Notes: generated by a model from the letters alone, not told the origin. DNA of 64,000 bases from Gautieria morchelliformis (GCA_015179125.1 WHVA01000296.1:1-64000); one strand, 5' to 3'; counted from the first letter of the stretch, positions 10,841-23,411 are shown. Numbers and translations are program-made.

Positions 10841-11107
10841 ATAATTGAACTAACAACTACAGTCAAAGCATTCATTCTATCCATTCATCACCTTTTTTCA
10901 CGCGCACTCTATGCCCCATCTATTCGTGGGACGGCCTCACCATTTCGAAGGTCGCCTCTCACCGAACATTTCCTAGATTCCTGCCCCACTTGGCAGGCCT
11001 GCCCTATTCCCCTTCGTGGGACAACCTCTCTTCCAACACCCCTCCAGATTCCTGCCTCACCTGGCGGGCCTGAGCCTCGTTTATTTGCGAGGTAGCCTTA
11101 CCCCTTC
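10841..11107 (+). other. gypsy A leader, gag missing
   Basis: Between LTR and protease there is only a short C/T-rich leader with near-repeats of CAGATTCCTGCC. An autonomous chromovirus would carry about 1 kb of gag here. Gag is therefore deleted, or this lineage is non-autonomous. Confidence 0.5.
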
Positions 11108-14100
11108 ATGTGTCGCCCTTCCCTGTACCAATCCTTCACACAGCTTTCTGCCCTACGTGGTGGACCTGGATCATCTCTTCTATTAGACCCCGACTCGTTC
11201 CCAACAACTCTTGCCGATGACCATCCTACACCTCCGAATGCCAACCCTATCAACTCTGTACCACCAGCGTGTCTATTCGCCTCTATTAGCTCCCATTCCA
11301 ATTCGTCCTTCATCATCCATGTGCACCTTCCCGGTCTCTCTAACTCAATCCCTACTCTCATTGACTCTGGTGCCACTTCCAATTTCATTGATAGCTCCTT
11401 TTCCTCTCGTCCTGGTTTCGTATGTACATCACTCCGTTCACCGATCGCTCTCTCCCTTTTCGACGGAAAGCCAGCTACTGCTGGTTTCATTCACGAATAC
11501 CTAGATACTAGTCTCACTTTCAGCGACTCCTCTTCGCAGGATGTTTCGCTACTTGTCACAAAGTTACACCCTTCAGCCGCAATCGTTCTTGGGCTTCCGT
11601 GGCTTTGCTCTATGAAACCCACGATCGATTGGGGCTCCCTCTCAATTACCTTTCCTTCCGGCACCGGTTTCATGCTCCCACGTATGACGGTTGCTATGGC
11701 CTGTACGATGATTTCCCCGTCGGCTATCTTCGACAGTATCCCCGAACTCCACACTGCATCGATGACATCGCCACCGCCAGTTCCTGGTTCGCATCCGTCC
11801 CCGCCACCCTTGGGTTACATCCCAAACACGGCGATTGGACCACTCTCCTATGTCCCGGTCCTTCCACCGGACGTCGCTTCTTCACCCGCTCCTATTCCGA
11901 ATCTTTCTGGTTACGAACAGACGTTCGACGTGGATGGCGAACCCTTACTTCTCTCAACCAAGCCGCTCAAGAATCACTCCTCTGAGTCCTCTATATCACT
12001 TCCTAACAATCTCATTCGTCCCTTTTCAGTCACTAAAGAACCCATAATAGAAACCGAACCTATTCGACCAAAAACAGAGCACATTCCGAGTCATTTTCAT
12101 CCCTGTACACCATGTACAGAATTGCTGATCGATGACCACCTCCCATTCCATTCTTCACCTCCTGATCCACGTTCGACGAGGAGGGTAACACCGCATATAA
12201 GCCTAATCAGCGCAGCCGCCTTCGAGCTAATCATGAAACTTGGCGAAGAAGAAACCTTCATGTTAAACATGCACCCTTCCATCCCTGAGCCGAGTTCGCT
12301 TCGCGCTGTAGGCAACCCACCAGCCCCGACCACACTCCTCCATGAAAACCCTCTACCAAAGGACGAGTTAGAAATGTTCAGGGCTGTGGTACCAGAGGAG
12401 TACCACAACTTCTTCGATATCTTCTCGCGTGCTAAAGCCAAAGACCTGCCCCCACATCACCCTTACGACCACACCATCGAAATCGAGAACGATGGCACAC
12501 CACCTCATGGCCCCATATACCCACTCTCGAACAGCGAATTAGAAGCTCTCCGCGAATCTCTCGAAGACATGCTTGGCAAGGGATTTATCCGCTCCTCCCA
12601 ATCACCCGGTGGCGCCCCTGTTGTCTTCGCGAAAAAGAAGGATGGTACACTGCAAATGTGTGTGGACTATCGAGGGCTGAATTGTATCACGCGAAAGAAC
12701 AAGTACCCTATCCCACTGATTCCAAGCCTTATTGACCAACTCAAAAGTGCGAACGTCTATACCAAATTCGACCTTTGCGCCGGGTTCAATAATGTTCGGA
12801 TCACCTCGGGCCAAGAGTGGAAGACAGCCTTCCGAACTCGATATGGGTCCTTCGAATATCTTGTCATGCCGTTCACATTAACGAACGCTCCGGCGATGTT
12901 CCAACACTTCATGAATGACATCTTCCAAGACATGGCTGACATCTTCGTTGTAGTCTACCTCAACGACATCCATATCTTCTCCAAAAACAGGGAAGACCAC
13001 TTAGAGCATGTCCGAATGGTCCTCGCCCATCTTCGGAAACACAACCTCTTCATAAAGCCCAAGAAGTGCCTCTTCCATTCGAACTGGGTTGAGTTTCTCG
13101 GATTCATCATCTCTCCTGCTGGGGTCTCTATGGACATCAAAAAGACAGCTGCAATCACAAAGTGGCCTGTACCGACGAATGTTCATGAAGTCCAATCATT
13201 CCTAGGCTTTGCGAACTTCTACAGAAGATTCATCGTTTCGTTCTCAGACATTGTCCTGCCACTAACTCACCTGACCAGAAAGGATACCCCATTCGCCTGG
13301 GATGCGAAGCAGCAGGAGGCTTTGGAAGCACTCAAGGCCGCATTCTCACAGGCCCCAGTCCTCATCCACTTCGACCCGAGTAACCCGATCGTCATCGAGA
13401 CAGACGCCTCCAACTACGCCATCGCTGCCATCATCTCCCAGATCACCCCCTCCGATGGTGATATCCACCCGATCACCTTCTATTCGTGAGGAATGGAACC
13501 TGCCGAAATGAACTATGAGATCTATGACAAGGAGCTGCTCGCCATCTTTTGTGCCTTCAAGCAATGGCGAAACTACCTCAAAGGGGCATCCCACGTCATC
13601 CTCGTCCTCTCCGACCACAAGAACCTTGAGTATTTCACAACTACAAAACAGCTGACCCGATGATAGGTCTGTTGGTCCAAACACCTGTCAGGGTTCAACT
13701 ATATCATTCGCTACCGAGCTGGGCGACTTGGCACAAAGCCAGATGCGTTGACCCATCGGGGCGACGTGTACCCAAAAGGGGGGGATGGTGCTTACGCATT
13801 GGCGAATCCCCACAACTTCCAGTCGATGTTTAAGATCGGGCAACTCATTCGCGCCATCATCCTTGACTCTGCATCACTGTTGACATCCATCCAACAGGGC
13901 CAGTGGACCGATCCCTTGTCCTCAGCCCAGATTACTCGTCTTCAGTCTCAGTCATGGGCAATCACCCCTTCGAATGTGAAGTCAGACCCCTGGTCACTTG
14001 GAGAGGATGGCAAAACACTGTTATACAAACAGTGAACGCATGTCCCCGATCATAATGATATTCGCTTGGACATCCTTCGCTCACTGCATGATCATCAGTT

Positions 14101-15349
14101 AGCAGGCCACCCAGGGATCAGCAAAACGATGAAGAATATTTGGAGACAGTATCATTGGCCAAACATGTCCACCTTCGTCACCAAATATATCGGCTCCTGT
14201 TCCAAGTGTCGCCACGGTAAATCCATTCATCACAAACCCTTTGGTCCGCTTCGCTTTCTACCCATCAGCCAACGACCTTGGGATTCGATCTCCATGGACT
14301 TCATCGAAGGGCTCCCACCGTCGGATGGACACGATATGATCCTTGTTATTGTCGACAGGTTAACGAAGATGGCTCTGTTCATTCCGACCTTCTCAGACAT
14401 CCATTCAGGAGACGTCGCCATGCTCTGCCTTCGACACGTATTTGCTAAACACGGTAGCCCCAGCGACATCATCTCCGATCGAGGGAGGCACTTCACATCC
14501 CGATTCTGGACCTCTCTCTACGAAATCCTCGGCATCAAAGGCAACCTCTCTACAGCCTACCACCCACAACCCGATGGACAGACCGAACGAGTCAACCAAA
14601 TCCTCGAACAGTATCTCCAAGTCTATATCAACTACCAGCAGGACAATTGGGTCGACCTCTTGCCTCTCGCCGAATTCGCTTACAACAACACAGCCCATTC
14701 GGCGACCCAGGTCACACCCTTCTTCGCCAACAAAGGTTTCCATCCAAAGCTCGAAGTATCGCTCACTTTGGTCGCTTCCCAGGACGCTTATCGCCAGTCG
14801 GCAGATCTCAAGGACCTTCACCAATACCTTCGAGATCAAATCAAGAAATCAATTATCCAGTACACTTCGGCCACAACCACTCGCTGCATTCCGATCCCTG
14901 AGTTTCAGGTCGGCAACAGAGTATGGCTCGACTCGCGAAATATTCCCACAAAACGACCTTCAAAGAAACTCAACCAGCGAAGACTTGGCCCATATCCTAT
15001 CATGGCTAAAATATCTTCTCATGCGTTTCACTTGGGCTTACCACTGGACCTTTGCCAGATCCACCCTGTGTTTCATGTATCCCTTCTCGAACCCGCCACG
15101 ACATCTACCATCCCAGGCCGATATGCAGACCCCCCACCTCCTATCGAAATTGACTCCGCCGACGAGTACGAGATCACGAAGATCCTCGATAGTCGCATTC
15201 GCCGGAAGCGATTGGAATACCTAGTGGAGTGGAAGGGATATGAACACACTCCCGATGCTACGTCTTGGCAACCCTCTTCAAATGTTACTAATTCTGCTCG
15301 CAGACTTGCCGAATTCCATGCAAAGTACCCCCAGAAACCCAAGGCTTAG
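11108..15349 (+). pseudogene. gypsy A Pol: protease, RT, RNase H, integrase, chromodomain
   Basis: One reading frame runs from 11108 to 15349, broken only by TGA at 13487, TGA-TAG at 13661-13666 and TGA at 14033. Domains in order: aspartic protease (LIDSGATSNF, about residue 84); RT (KYPIPLIPSLIDQL, KFDLCAGFNNVRI) with the catalytic box reading YLND instead of YLDD at about residue 616; RNase H ([34 protein letters not shown]); integrase with the HHCC finger (HPGISKTMKNIW, CSKCRHGK) and DDE residues (SMDFIEGLP, SDRGRHFTS, GQTERVNQILEQ); and a C-terminal chromodomain (YEITKILDSRI, YLVEWKGYEH). Chromodomains steer integration to marked chromatin. Stops plus the missing RT Asp make it inactive. 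All stops fall where the family has Arg or Gln codons. Confidence 0.92.
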
Positions 15350-15861
15350 ACGTTTACCAAACCCCAAGAAAACGATACTTTGTTCACATTCTACCTATAG
15401 ATTCGACTCCCTTAATTAATGTCCTCTCAATCCTCACCCAACTCCTTTCGACTCATTCTATGCCTGCAACTGACGCCTCTTCAGACGCTCCGAGCTCCCC
15501 ATCAACCTCTTCGCTCCCCCCTCGATGGCTAGTAAGGGTACTCGAGGGTTGTGCATCATACTTGGCCATCATCCTGACCATACCCCTTGCTATCCGCGCC
15601 CTCTTACCTTCCCCATCAGGAGCGAAGCAGATGTGCAGTCGCCTCACCCTGACAGGCTCTGCAGCTTTCGCCGACCCAGGCATACCCCCGGCCGACTGCG
15701 AATCAGAGTAGGGGACTTCGCCGATTGCATCACCGAGTTAGCATGGTCATCACAAGAATACAGGAGAAAACCATACCTTCCGGGTCCTCCCTAGTCACCT
15801 CCCTTCCTTGGCACCCCTTCGACGTCAGCGAAAAGATCGGAGCTGGAGTTGAATCAATATC
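15350..15861 (+). other. gypsy A 3' untranslated part up to insertion of B
   Basis: About 0.5 kb of C/T-rich sequence between the stop of gypsy A Pol and the 5' LTR of element B. The short Ser/Pro-rich frames here have no recognisable domain. The final 50 bp of gypsy A before its 3' LTR resume at 22858. Confidence 0.5.
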
Positions 15862-16351
15862 TGTCAGGGGACACCCTGTTTTCAATTTCCAGTTCCGACA
15901 CCACACCCAGTTCCGACTCCATTTCCGACTCCTCTTCCAATTCCGATTCCATCTCCGCCTCCGCTTTCGGAAATGATTCCACTTCTGGGAGAACTTCCAT
16001 CAGTTCTGTTCGCCTTGCCAGTTCCACTCCAATTTCCGACTTCCACTCTCGGAACAGTGTCGGAAATCAAGCGACTCGCGTAATAGGTGGCATCAAGGGT
16101 CGATCAAGGGTCAGTGATGTCAGGAGGATGCAGGGTTGATGGCGGGTGCCAAGTGTTGTCCCTGGCTGCGCAGCGTAGTATAATACGGGCTCGCTGACAT
16201 TGGGGGTCCTTAGACCTTTCTCTTTGGATTTCCCCTTGTCAGGTGAGAATCCCCTCTCTTGTATACTCTGTTCATTTTTACAGACTTTGGATTTCCCCTT
16301 GTCAGTTGTGTGGTAGTGTGATCTCCACAACCAGCCAGGGTTGCCCTTACA
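15862..16351 (+). repeat. chromovirus B 5' LTR
   Basis: Starts TGTCAGGGGACACC and ends GGGTTGCCCTTACA, 490 bp, matching the 3' copy at 22368-22857. It contains a TATA-like GTATAATACGG at about 16172, followed about 40 nt later by the repeat and intron-like cassette. The left half is unusually rich in TTCCGA/TTCCAC repeats. It is followed by GCAGAA, as is the LTR of element D. Confidence 0.9.
16222..16305 (+). repeat. chromovirus B LTR cassette: repeated exon-like unit around GT-AG spacer
   Basis: The 21-nt unit CTTTGGATTTCCCCTTGTCAG occurs at 16222-16242 and 16285-16305. Between them lies a 41-nt spacer with consensus intron ends, GTGAGA at 16243 and TTTACAG ending at 16283, then one A. The same arrangement is in the 3' LTR (22728-22811). 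Element D has a related unit (CTTTGGATCCCCCTTACCAG) in the same place. A leader intron is likely given the CAG before GTGAG; splicing is not shown here. Confidence 0.75.
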
Positions 16352-16400
16352 GCAGAAAAGTCTCTCCCCTAGAGGACCGGCGGTCGTACTGCACGTTGCA

Positions 16401-17129
16401 TAGTGTTGTTTACAGTTCAGCTTGAATTGATCCATACCAGTTCAGTTCCAGTTCAGTTCATTGAGCTGAACTGGTATTTGAACTGAACCTGGAACTGGCA
16501 TCCTCTCCATTCCTTAGATCGGGCTGAATCAATCATGAACCGGTTCTGAACCGGTTCAATACTATTATATATCTAAATGATTTATTTTTTAATTCTACTA
16601 ATATTTGGCTACTTTAAGGTCATAATTATTTATTTTTGACATCTAACTAACTAAATACAAAGGGGAATGACTCCTGCAAGGGCAGGAGTCGTTGTGTGAA
16701 GTGAGCAAACAGTGCGGCCTTATAAAGACCGCGCTGTTTGCAAGTCACGTGACCAGCGAATGTCGCTGTTTTGTTGACCATCACAGATCACATGACTTGC
16801 AAAGATCAACAAACAGCGCGGTCTACATAAGGCCGCGCTGTTTTCTCACTCCACACAAAGACTCCTGCCCTTGCAGGAGTCATTCCCCTTTTAATTTAGT
16901 TAGTTAGACGTCAAAAATAAATGAATATGACCTTAAAGTAGCCAAATATTAGTAGAATTAAAAGATAAATCATTTAGAGTTAAACCGGTATTGAACTGGT
17001 TCAGAACTGGCTCAGGACCGGTTCATGAGCTGAACTGGCACATGAGCTGAGCTGGAGCTGGGTCATGACCCAAAACCATGAACCGGTTTGTGAACTGAAT
17101 TGAACTGAACTGAACTATAAACAACACTA
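16401..17129. mobile_element. 729-bp foldback hAT-like MITE
   Basis: The whole element is a long imperfect palindrome. Ends are TAGTGTTGTTTACAGTTCAG and its near complement (...AAACAACACTA). Flanking 8-mers ACGTTGCA (16393-16400) and GCGTTGCA (17130-17137) agree at 7 of 8 positions, the 8-bp target duplication typical of hAT elements. Arms contain repeated GAACCGGTTC-type motifs, and a central block contains GCGCTGTTTGCAAGTCACGTGA. There is no coding capacity. The host sequence is the untranslated leader of chromovirus B. Confidence 0.8.
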
Positions 17130-17275
17130 GCGTTGCATTCACCATAGGTGCGTTTGGAATCGGAGACAGCGACTCGGAGATTGCGACCTCTTCCGCACAC
17201 ACAGCGTACGACAGCCCCTCTTCTTACGTCAAGCTCCCAACCCCGGAAATCCCGTCCCATATTTCTCCTTCCGAC

Positions 17276-18501
17276 ATGGATCCGGACGATCGTCTTCGGA
17301 ATATGGATGAGGAATTGACGCGGAACCGGATGAAGACCGACACGATTGAAACAGCCTTACAAGCGATTTTGGCTAAGTTAGATATTCCACAAAGTGGTGG
17401 AAATGGAATGCTGGATGATCCGGATTTCGGAAACGCGGAAGCAGCGGAAGAGAGGATGTCCGCGAAGTTAGCAAAGGTCAAACCTGCAACTCCGGCGGAG
17501 TTTGACGGAGATCGGGAGAAGGGACACGCATTCTTCAACACATGCAGCATCTACTTCGCAATTGTCGGAGACCTCTTTCCGAACGACCAGGCTCGGATCC
17601 ACTGGGCATTGTCCTTTTTCAAGTCGGACCGCGCAGCCCGTTTTGCAAACAAGGTGATCCGACATGAAGCGAAGGGCAAGGAGAACTACTTCCGGGACTG
17701 GGACGCCTTTGAGAAAACATTTTCCGACCAGTTCTGCCCGAAAAATGAGCAGCTCACAGCCCTTACGAAGCTCGAGGGGACAAGCTGGTACCAGGCCAAG
17801 GATCCGGTCGATGACTACATCAATCGCTTCCAGGAGCTCATTGACCTTGCGGAGTATGATGACGACAAGACGATCGTCATCAAATTCCGACGAGGACTTG
17901 ATCCGACACTCCAGAACCAAGTTGCGCTGCTTGGGGATGGAGCTCCGGATTTTGATGACCTGGAAGGGTGGTACCAAGCTGCGCAGAGGGTGTCCCGGAC
18001 CAGGGAAGCAAATGAGGCCTTCGTGGAGACAAACCGGAACATGACACGCAGTTCCACTCATCCTACTCCACCTATGCCAAAACTCGGAAGTGCATTCACT
18101 CCACATGGAAAATATTTCCGACGGTTGCTCCGCCTGCTCCTATTAGGAACCATAGCCCTCCTCCTTCGAAGAGTGGCCCTGCCCCGATGGATTTTGACCG
18201 CATGCGTGGAAAAGGCCACGGAACTATCACCTGCTTCCGATGTCGACAACCAGGTCACTATGCTCACAAGTGCCCCCAAGCCTTTGACATCCGGCTTATG
18301 ACCACGGAGGAGAAACTCGAGCTCCTTCCAGAGTTCCTCGCACTCGCGGACATAAGCGGAGTGCCCACTACGGAAGTAATTTCCGAAAATGCGGAACATG
18401 GTGCATCGGGAGCAGAAGATGCGTCGGATTTTGTGACACGCAGTGGGTGGGATGTGTGCCCCTGGTGCCTGTACATAACCGGTTTGCCTGTCTTGAAGTA
18501 A
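17276..18501 (+). pseudogene. chromovirus B Gag (frameshifted)
   Basis: The start at 17276 gives MDPDDRLRNMDEELTRNRMK and a helical N-terminus, then the capsid-like retrotransposon Gag domain (RIHWALSFFKSDRAARFA, TKLEGTSWYQAKDPVDDYI, FRRGLDPTLQNQ). At about 18110 the frame is lost; the continuation in another frame holds a CCHC zinc knuckle, CFRCRQPGHYAHKC at 18232-18273, which binds element RNA. Gag forms the virus-like particle in the cytoplasm. The end of this frame (18501) overlaps the start of pol by about 55 nt in a different frame, which fits programmed frameshifting, though the copy is already damaged upstream. Confidence 0.88.
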
Positions 18502-21500
18502 AGAATGAAAAACCCCCGCTCCCCTCACTTCGTACAGACCCACCGGATAAAGTCACACAAAAACCAAATCCGACACCCCATCCATCCCGCATCCGCCCTT
18601 GGGAGAGACACCTCCCGAAGCGCTACGTTGTTGCTTCCACCCCTGGCCCCAATTCACTAGTCATTAAGGTGGAGATCCAGATGACAGATACTGCGGAAGT
18701 CAAATCCAGACCCGCCCTTGTTGATTGCGGGGCCACTGGTCAGTTCACAGACCGGGACTATGTGGAACGGAACCGACTGACCACGCGGAAGTTGCAACGT
18801 GCAATCCCGGTGTTCAATGTGGATGGAAGCCCCAATGAGGCAGGGTCCATCACGGAGATAGTAGACACAATTCTCCGCTATGATGGGCACACAGAACGCA
18901 CTTCCTTCGCAGTGACCAGCCTGGGGAAGCAAGACATCATCCTAGGGTTTACCTGGCTCCAGGAGCACAACCCGGAGATCAATTGGCAGACTCGGAAGGT
19001 GCTGATGAGTCGGTGCCCGGCCAAGTGCCACATGTGCCGGTCGGAAGTGCGGAAGGAGTGCCAGGAGCAGCGGAAGACCAAACAGCTCATACAGACATGT
19101 CGTTCTGGCCCCCATCCACTGCTTGCAGAAGAAGACTCGGAAGCGGAATTTGAACTGGATCCCACTTCCAATTCCGATTCCGATTCTGACCCCAACATCA
19201 TCCAACTTGGCCTGGAAGACACTCTGCCAGAAGGAGAGCACTTGCTGTACGTAAACCTTCCGCCGGAGGCGGAACACATCTGCGCCACCGGAAATATTTC
19301 GCAACGCCTTGCTGAAGCCTCCAAGAAGCATGATAAAGCGGAGGTGGAAATTCCGGAGCACCTGCAGGAGTTCGAGGATGTCTTTGCCAAGGAGTCATTT
19401 GATGCCCTGCCTCCACGAAAGCTGTGGGACCATGCCATCGAGTTGGAGCCTGGGTCAAAGCCCACCAACTGCAAGGTCTACCCGCTGTCACCCAAGGAGC
19501 AGATAGAGCTCGATGCATTCCTTGCGGAAAACCTCCGTACAGGGAGGATCCGCCCCTCCAAGTCACCCATGGCATCTCCGGTGTTCTTCATCAAGAAGAA
19601 GGACGGCTCGCTCAGGCTTGTGCAGGACTACCAGGCCTTGAATGCGATCACGATCAAGAACCGGTACCCCATTCCACTCATTTCCGAACTAATCACACAA
19701 CTCCGCGGGGCGAGGTACTTCACTAAGCTAGATGTCCGCTGGGGCTTCAATAATGTTCGGATCCGGGAGGGAGACGAGTGGAAGGCCGCATTCCGCACCA
19801 ACCGAGGACTCTTTGAGCCACAGGTCATGTTCTTTGGCCTCACCAACAGTCCCGCCACATTCCAGACGATGATGAATGACATTTTCCGTGACATGATAGC
19901 AGAAGGGGTTGTCTGCGTCTACCTTGATGACATCCTCATCTTCACAAAAACAATGTCGGAACATCGGGAAGTCGTGCAGAGAGTGCTGGAACGGCTCCGG
20001 GAATACAACCTGTGTCTCAAACCGGAAAAGTGCGAATTTGAGCGGACATGGATAGAGTATCTTGGGGTGATTGTGTCAGAGGGAAAGGTGGAAATGGACC
20101 CGGTCAAAGTTTCCGGTGTATCGGATTGGCCTGTGCCGCGGAACAAGAAGGAGGTCCAGTCCTTCATTGGGTTTGTCAATTTCTACCGGCGGTTCATCAA
20201 GGACTTCTCCTGCCACGCCCGTGCCCTCTTTGACCTCACCAAGAAGGAGGTTGGGTGGCGGTGGGGAGAGCCGGAACAGGTCTCCTTTGACAAACTCAAG
20301 GAGCTGATCACTTCTGCCCCGGTCCTGATCTTTCCCGACGACTCTTGCCCTTATTGAGTCGAGGCGGATTCTTCCGACACAGCTACCGGAGCGGTCTTGT
20401 CCCAACAGTCATCGGAAGATGGTGGGGGGTGGCATCCGATTGCCTTCTTCTCTAAAAGCCTTAGCCCGGTCGAGCGGAACTATGAGATCCACGACAAGGA
20501 GATGCTGGCAATCATCCAAGCGCTGGAGGAGTGGCGACACTTCCTCGAGGGTGCTCTATGCCCGTTTGAGATCTGGACAGACCACAGAACCTCGAGTATT
20601 TCCGCACATCTAAGAAGTTGAACCGACGACAAGCACGGTGGTCCCTACACCTGTCCCGGTTCGACTTCATGCTCCACCACCGCCCCGGCCGCACCATGGG
20701 CAAGCCCGACGCCCTATCCCGCCGTGCGGATCATGGAAGTGGAAGTGGAGACAACGCAGATATGACACTGCTCCGCCCAAGTCTCTTTGCAATCCGCGCC
20801 CTAGAGGGAGTGACTGCAGTTTGGGCGGAAGCGGAAATGCTCCGGGACATCTGGAGGCAGTACCAGAATGGAGAGAAGGAGGAGTCGGTGGTGAAGGCGG
20901 TGGAGGAACTTCAGAAAGGGCACTCACGGTCTGTACAGGCAGCGGAATGGTCAGAACATGATGGACTGCTCCACTTCAGAGGCAAGGTCTATGTTCCAGG
21001 TGGGGCGGACCTCCGCCGCCGCATTGTGTCCCAGCACCATGACACACGGGTCGCTGGGCATGCTGGCACGTGGAAGATGCTGGAGTTGGTGGCTCGGAAT
21101 TACTGGTGGCCTCAGATGTCCCGCTACATTTGACAGTACGTGAAGACATGTGACCTTTGTCTCCAAACCAAAGCGCAACGACATCCACCCGTCGGAGAAC
21201 TTGTTCCGCTCCCGATTCCTGAATCCCGCTGGGACACCATCAGTGTCGACTTCATCGTTGAACTCCCAGAGTCTCATGGCTACGACGCAATCATGAACAT
21301 CGTGGATTCGGTAAGCAAGGTGTCCCATTTCATCCCGACGCACACGACGATCACAGCCCTCAGAGCGGCCCGCCTGTTCCTTGCACATGTCTGGAAGTTG
21401 CATGGGCTCCCGAAGCAAGTTGTTTCCGACCGAGGTCCGCAGTTTGTCGCGGAACTGACTTGGGAGCTCTACCACCTGCTCGGCATAAAGCTGGCTACCA

Positions 21501-22297
21501 CCACAGCGTACCATCCGCAGGGTGACGGACAGACGGAACGGGTCAATCAGGAGTTGGAGCAATATCTCCGCCTCTTTGTCAATGAGAGGCAGGATGACTG
21601 GGATGAGTTACTTCCACTGGCGGAATTCCAATACAACAACCATGTACATTCCGCCACACAACAGACTCCCTTCATGCTTGACTCCGGACGACACCCGCGG
21701 ATGGGCTTCGAACCATGCCAGGCTGAGTCCCGACTCGAGACAGTCAATGAGTTCCGAGACCGCATGGACTCCACCCTTTCGGAAGCCAAGTCGGCCCTTG
21801 CGAAGGCCAAGGATGACATGGCAAGGTACTACAACCAACGCCGGGTTCCTGCCCCGGAGTACCAAGTTGAAGACAAGGTGTATCTAGATGCAAGTGACAT
21901 CCGCACCACATGCCCTTCGCAGAAGCTTGCCCACCGCTACCTTGGGCCCTTCACAGTGATGCGGAGGGTTGGACAGAATGCATACCGCCTCCGACTTCCA
22001 ATGTCCATGTCCCACCTCCACCCCGTCTTCAACGTGGTGAAGTTACTCCCTATGCTTGAGGACCCAATTCCAGGTCGGAAGGCTCGTCCGCCACCTCAGC
22101 CGGACATTGTAGATGGGGAAGAGCACTATGTGGTGGAACGGATCCTGGACAGCCGGTTTGTGCGAGGACGACTCCAATTCCTTGTAAAATGGGAAGGGTA
22201 TGGGTATGAAGAGAATTTGTGGGTCCCGGAGCAAGATGTTTCCGCTCCGGACAAACTCCGTGAGTTCTATAGGACACACCCCGGTGCCCCTCGCTGA
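18447..22297 (+). pseudogene. chromovirus B Pol: protease, RT, RNase H, integrase, chromodomain
   Basis: Domains in order: protease (ALVDCGATGQF, residues 90-100, with DCG in place of DSG as often seen in this group); RT (RYPIPLISELITQL, TKLDVRWGFNNVRI, intact VYLDDILIF at about residue 490); RNase H ([28 protein letters not shown]); integrase (HHCC with HAGTWKMLELVARNYWW and CDLCLQTK; DDE in SVDFIVELP, SDRGPQFV, GQTERVNQELEQ); and a chromodomain (HYVVERILDSRF, FLVKWEGYGYEENLW). Defects are a TGA at 20355, a one-base deletion at about 20586 (the frame changes before [13 protein letters not shown] would be read) and a TGA at 21131. All catalytic residues I can check are intact, so decay is recent, in line with about 98% LTR identity. 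Confidence 0.93.
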
Positions 22298-22354
22298 ATC
22301 CGCTCGCTGGCATTTCAATCCCTCGTGTCCCGTGCTTCAAGGACGCAGCACGCT

Positions 22355-22367
22355 AGAGGGGGGGTGA
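22355..22367 (+). promoter_or_regulatory. polypurine tract of chromovirus B
   Basis: AGAGGGGGGGTGA directly precedes the 3' LTR. It is the expected plus-strand primer site for reverse transcription. Element D has nearly the same tract before its 3' LTR. Confidence 0.8.
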
Positions 22368-22857
22368 TGTCAGGGGACACCCTGTTTTCCATTTCCAGTT
22401 CCGACACCACACCCAGTTCCGACTCCATTTCCGACTCCGCTTCCAATTCCGATTCCATCTCCGCCTCCGCTTTCGGAAATGATTCCACTTCTGGGAGAAC
22501 TTCCATCAGTTCTGTTCGCCTTGCCAGTTCCACTCCAATTTCCGACTTCCACTCTCGGAACAGTGTCGGAAATCAAGCGACTCGCGTAATAGGTGGCATC
22601 AAGGGTCGATCAAGGGTCAGTGATGTCAGGAGGATGCAGGGTTGATGGTGGGTGCCAAGTGTTGTCCCTGGCTGCGCAGCGTAGTATAATACGGGCTCGC
22701 TGGCATTGGGTGTCCTTAGACTTTTCTCTTTGGATTTCCCCTTGTCAGGTGAGAATCCCCTCTCTTGTATACTCTGTTCCTTTATACAGACTTTGGATTT
22801 CCCCTTGTCAGTTGTGTGGTAGTGTGATCTCCACAACCAACTAGGGTTGCCCTTACA
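22368..22857 (+). repeat. chromovirus B 3' LTR
   Basis: 490 bp, TGTCAGGGG to CCCTTACA, matching the 5' LTR at all but about ten positions. The GT-AG cassette is conserved (units at 22728-22748 and 22791-22811, spacer 22749-22789), and both spacer ends are unchanged between the two copies. Confidence 0.9.
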
Positions 22858-22907
22858 CCCACCATAGGATACAGCATTGTTGGACTCCGAAGCTAGGAGG
22901 GGGGTAC

Positions 22908-23411
22908 TGTCATGACCGGTTTATTTCTCCTACCGTGCTACCTCTATGTGTCCCCTCGTCACTCCCTAGCATCTTCGCCAGAGTTCGCCGCACTCACCGA
23001 CCAGTCCCCCTCCACGTCCACTCTACTTGCTGTTCGCCCCATTCTCCGAACCACTATTCACTCCTCGCGCATTTCACCAGCAGGCACGCCATCAAATATG
23101 GTCGATACCAGTCATCCGGCATGATGGTTCATCATTAGCCCCATCATCTTCTTAATCCAACCCCATTGGGCGTTCATATGGCCAAAGTGTGTTCGCAGGA
23201 CATCCCTTCCATTGGTCGTGCGGGATCAACCCAGTAAACGAAGAGTCCGTGCAGGGTAGCATGTATGCGGGTCCCAAGACATGGTTTTGTCCATAAGTGC
23301 CTTCGCCCCCTTTACTCTCCATCGTTTCATGTTCGCATTCTCCCCTCACTCTATTGTATGTTTATTCTATCTACTTAGTATCATGACTGCGCACCCCTAT
23401 CCGGCCCTAAC
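22908..23411 (+). repeat. gypsy A 3' LTR, truncated
   Basis: It starts TGTCATGACCGG after a purine tract and matches the 5' LTR, without the MITE, to CCCTAAC at 23411. The remaining half is missing, and gag of element C (minus strand) begins directly. This copy proves the insertion site and target duplication of the MITE in the 5' LTR. Confidence 0.85.

Larger units (their letters stand above)
15862..22857 (+). mobile_element. Ty3/gypsy chromovirus B, both LTRs present, inside A
   Basis: A near-complete 6996-bp element with two 490-bp LTRs that differ at about ten positions by my alignment (about 98% identity). It has gag, pol and a polypurine tract (AGAGGGGGGGTGA at 22355-22367). A 729-bp foldback MITE sits in its leader. 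The flanks ATATC (left) and CCCAC (right) show no 5-bp target duplication, which is unexpected for a simple insertion. Confidence 0.93.
9314..23411 (+). mobile_element. Ty3/gypsy chromovirus A (with nested B and MITE)
   Basis: A 5' LTR (9314-10840), a chromovirus pol, a polypurine tract (AGGAGGGGGG at about 22895-22904) and a truncated 3' LTR (22908-23411) belong to one element. It has been split by chromovirus B at 15862-22857, and its 5' LTR is split by a 495-bp MITE. No gag ORF is found between the 5' LTR and the protease, only about 270 bp. The 3' LTR ends abruptly where gag of another element (C) begins, so target duplications cannot be tested. Confidence 0.85.
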
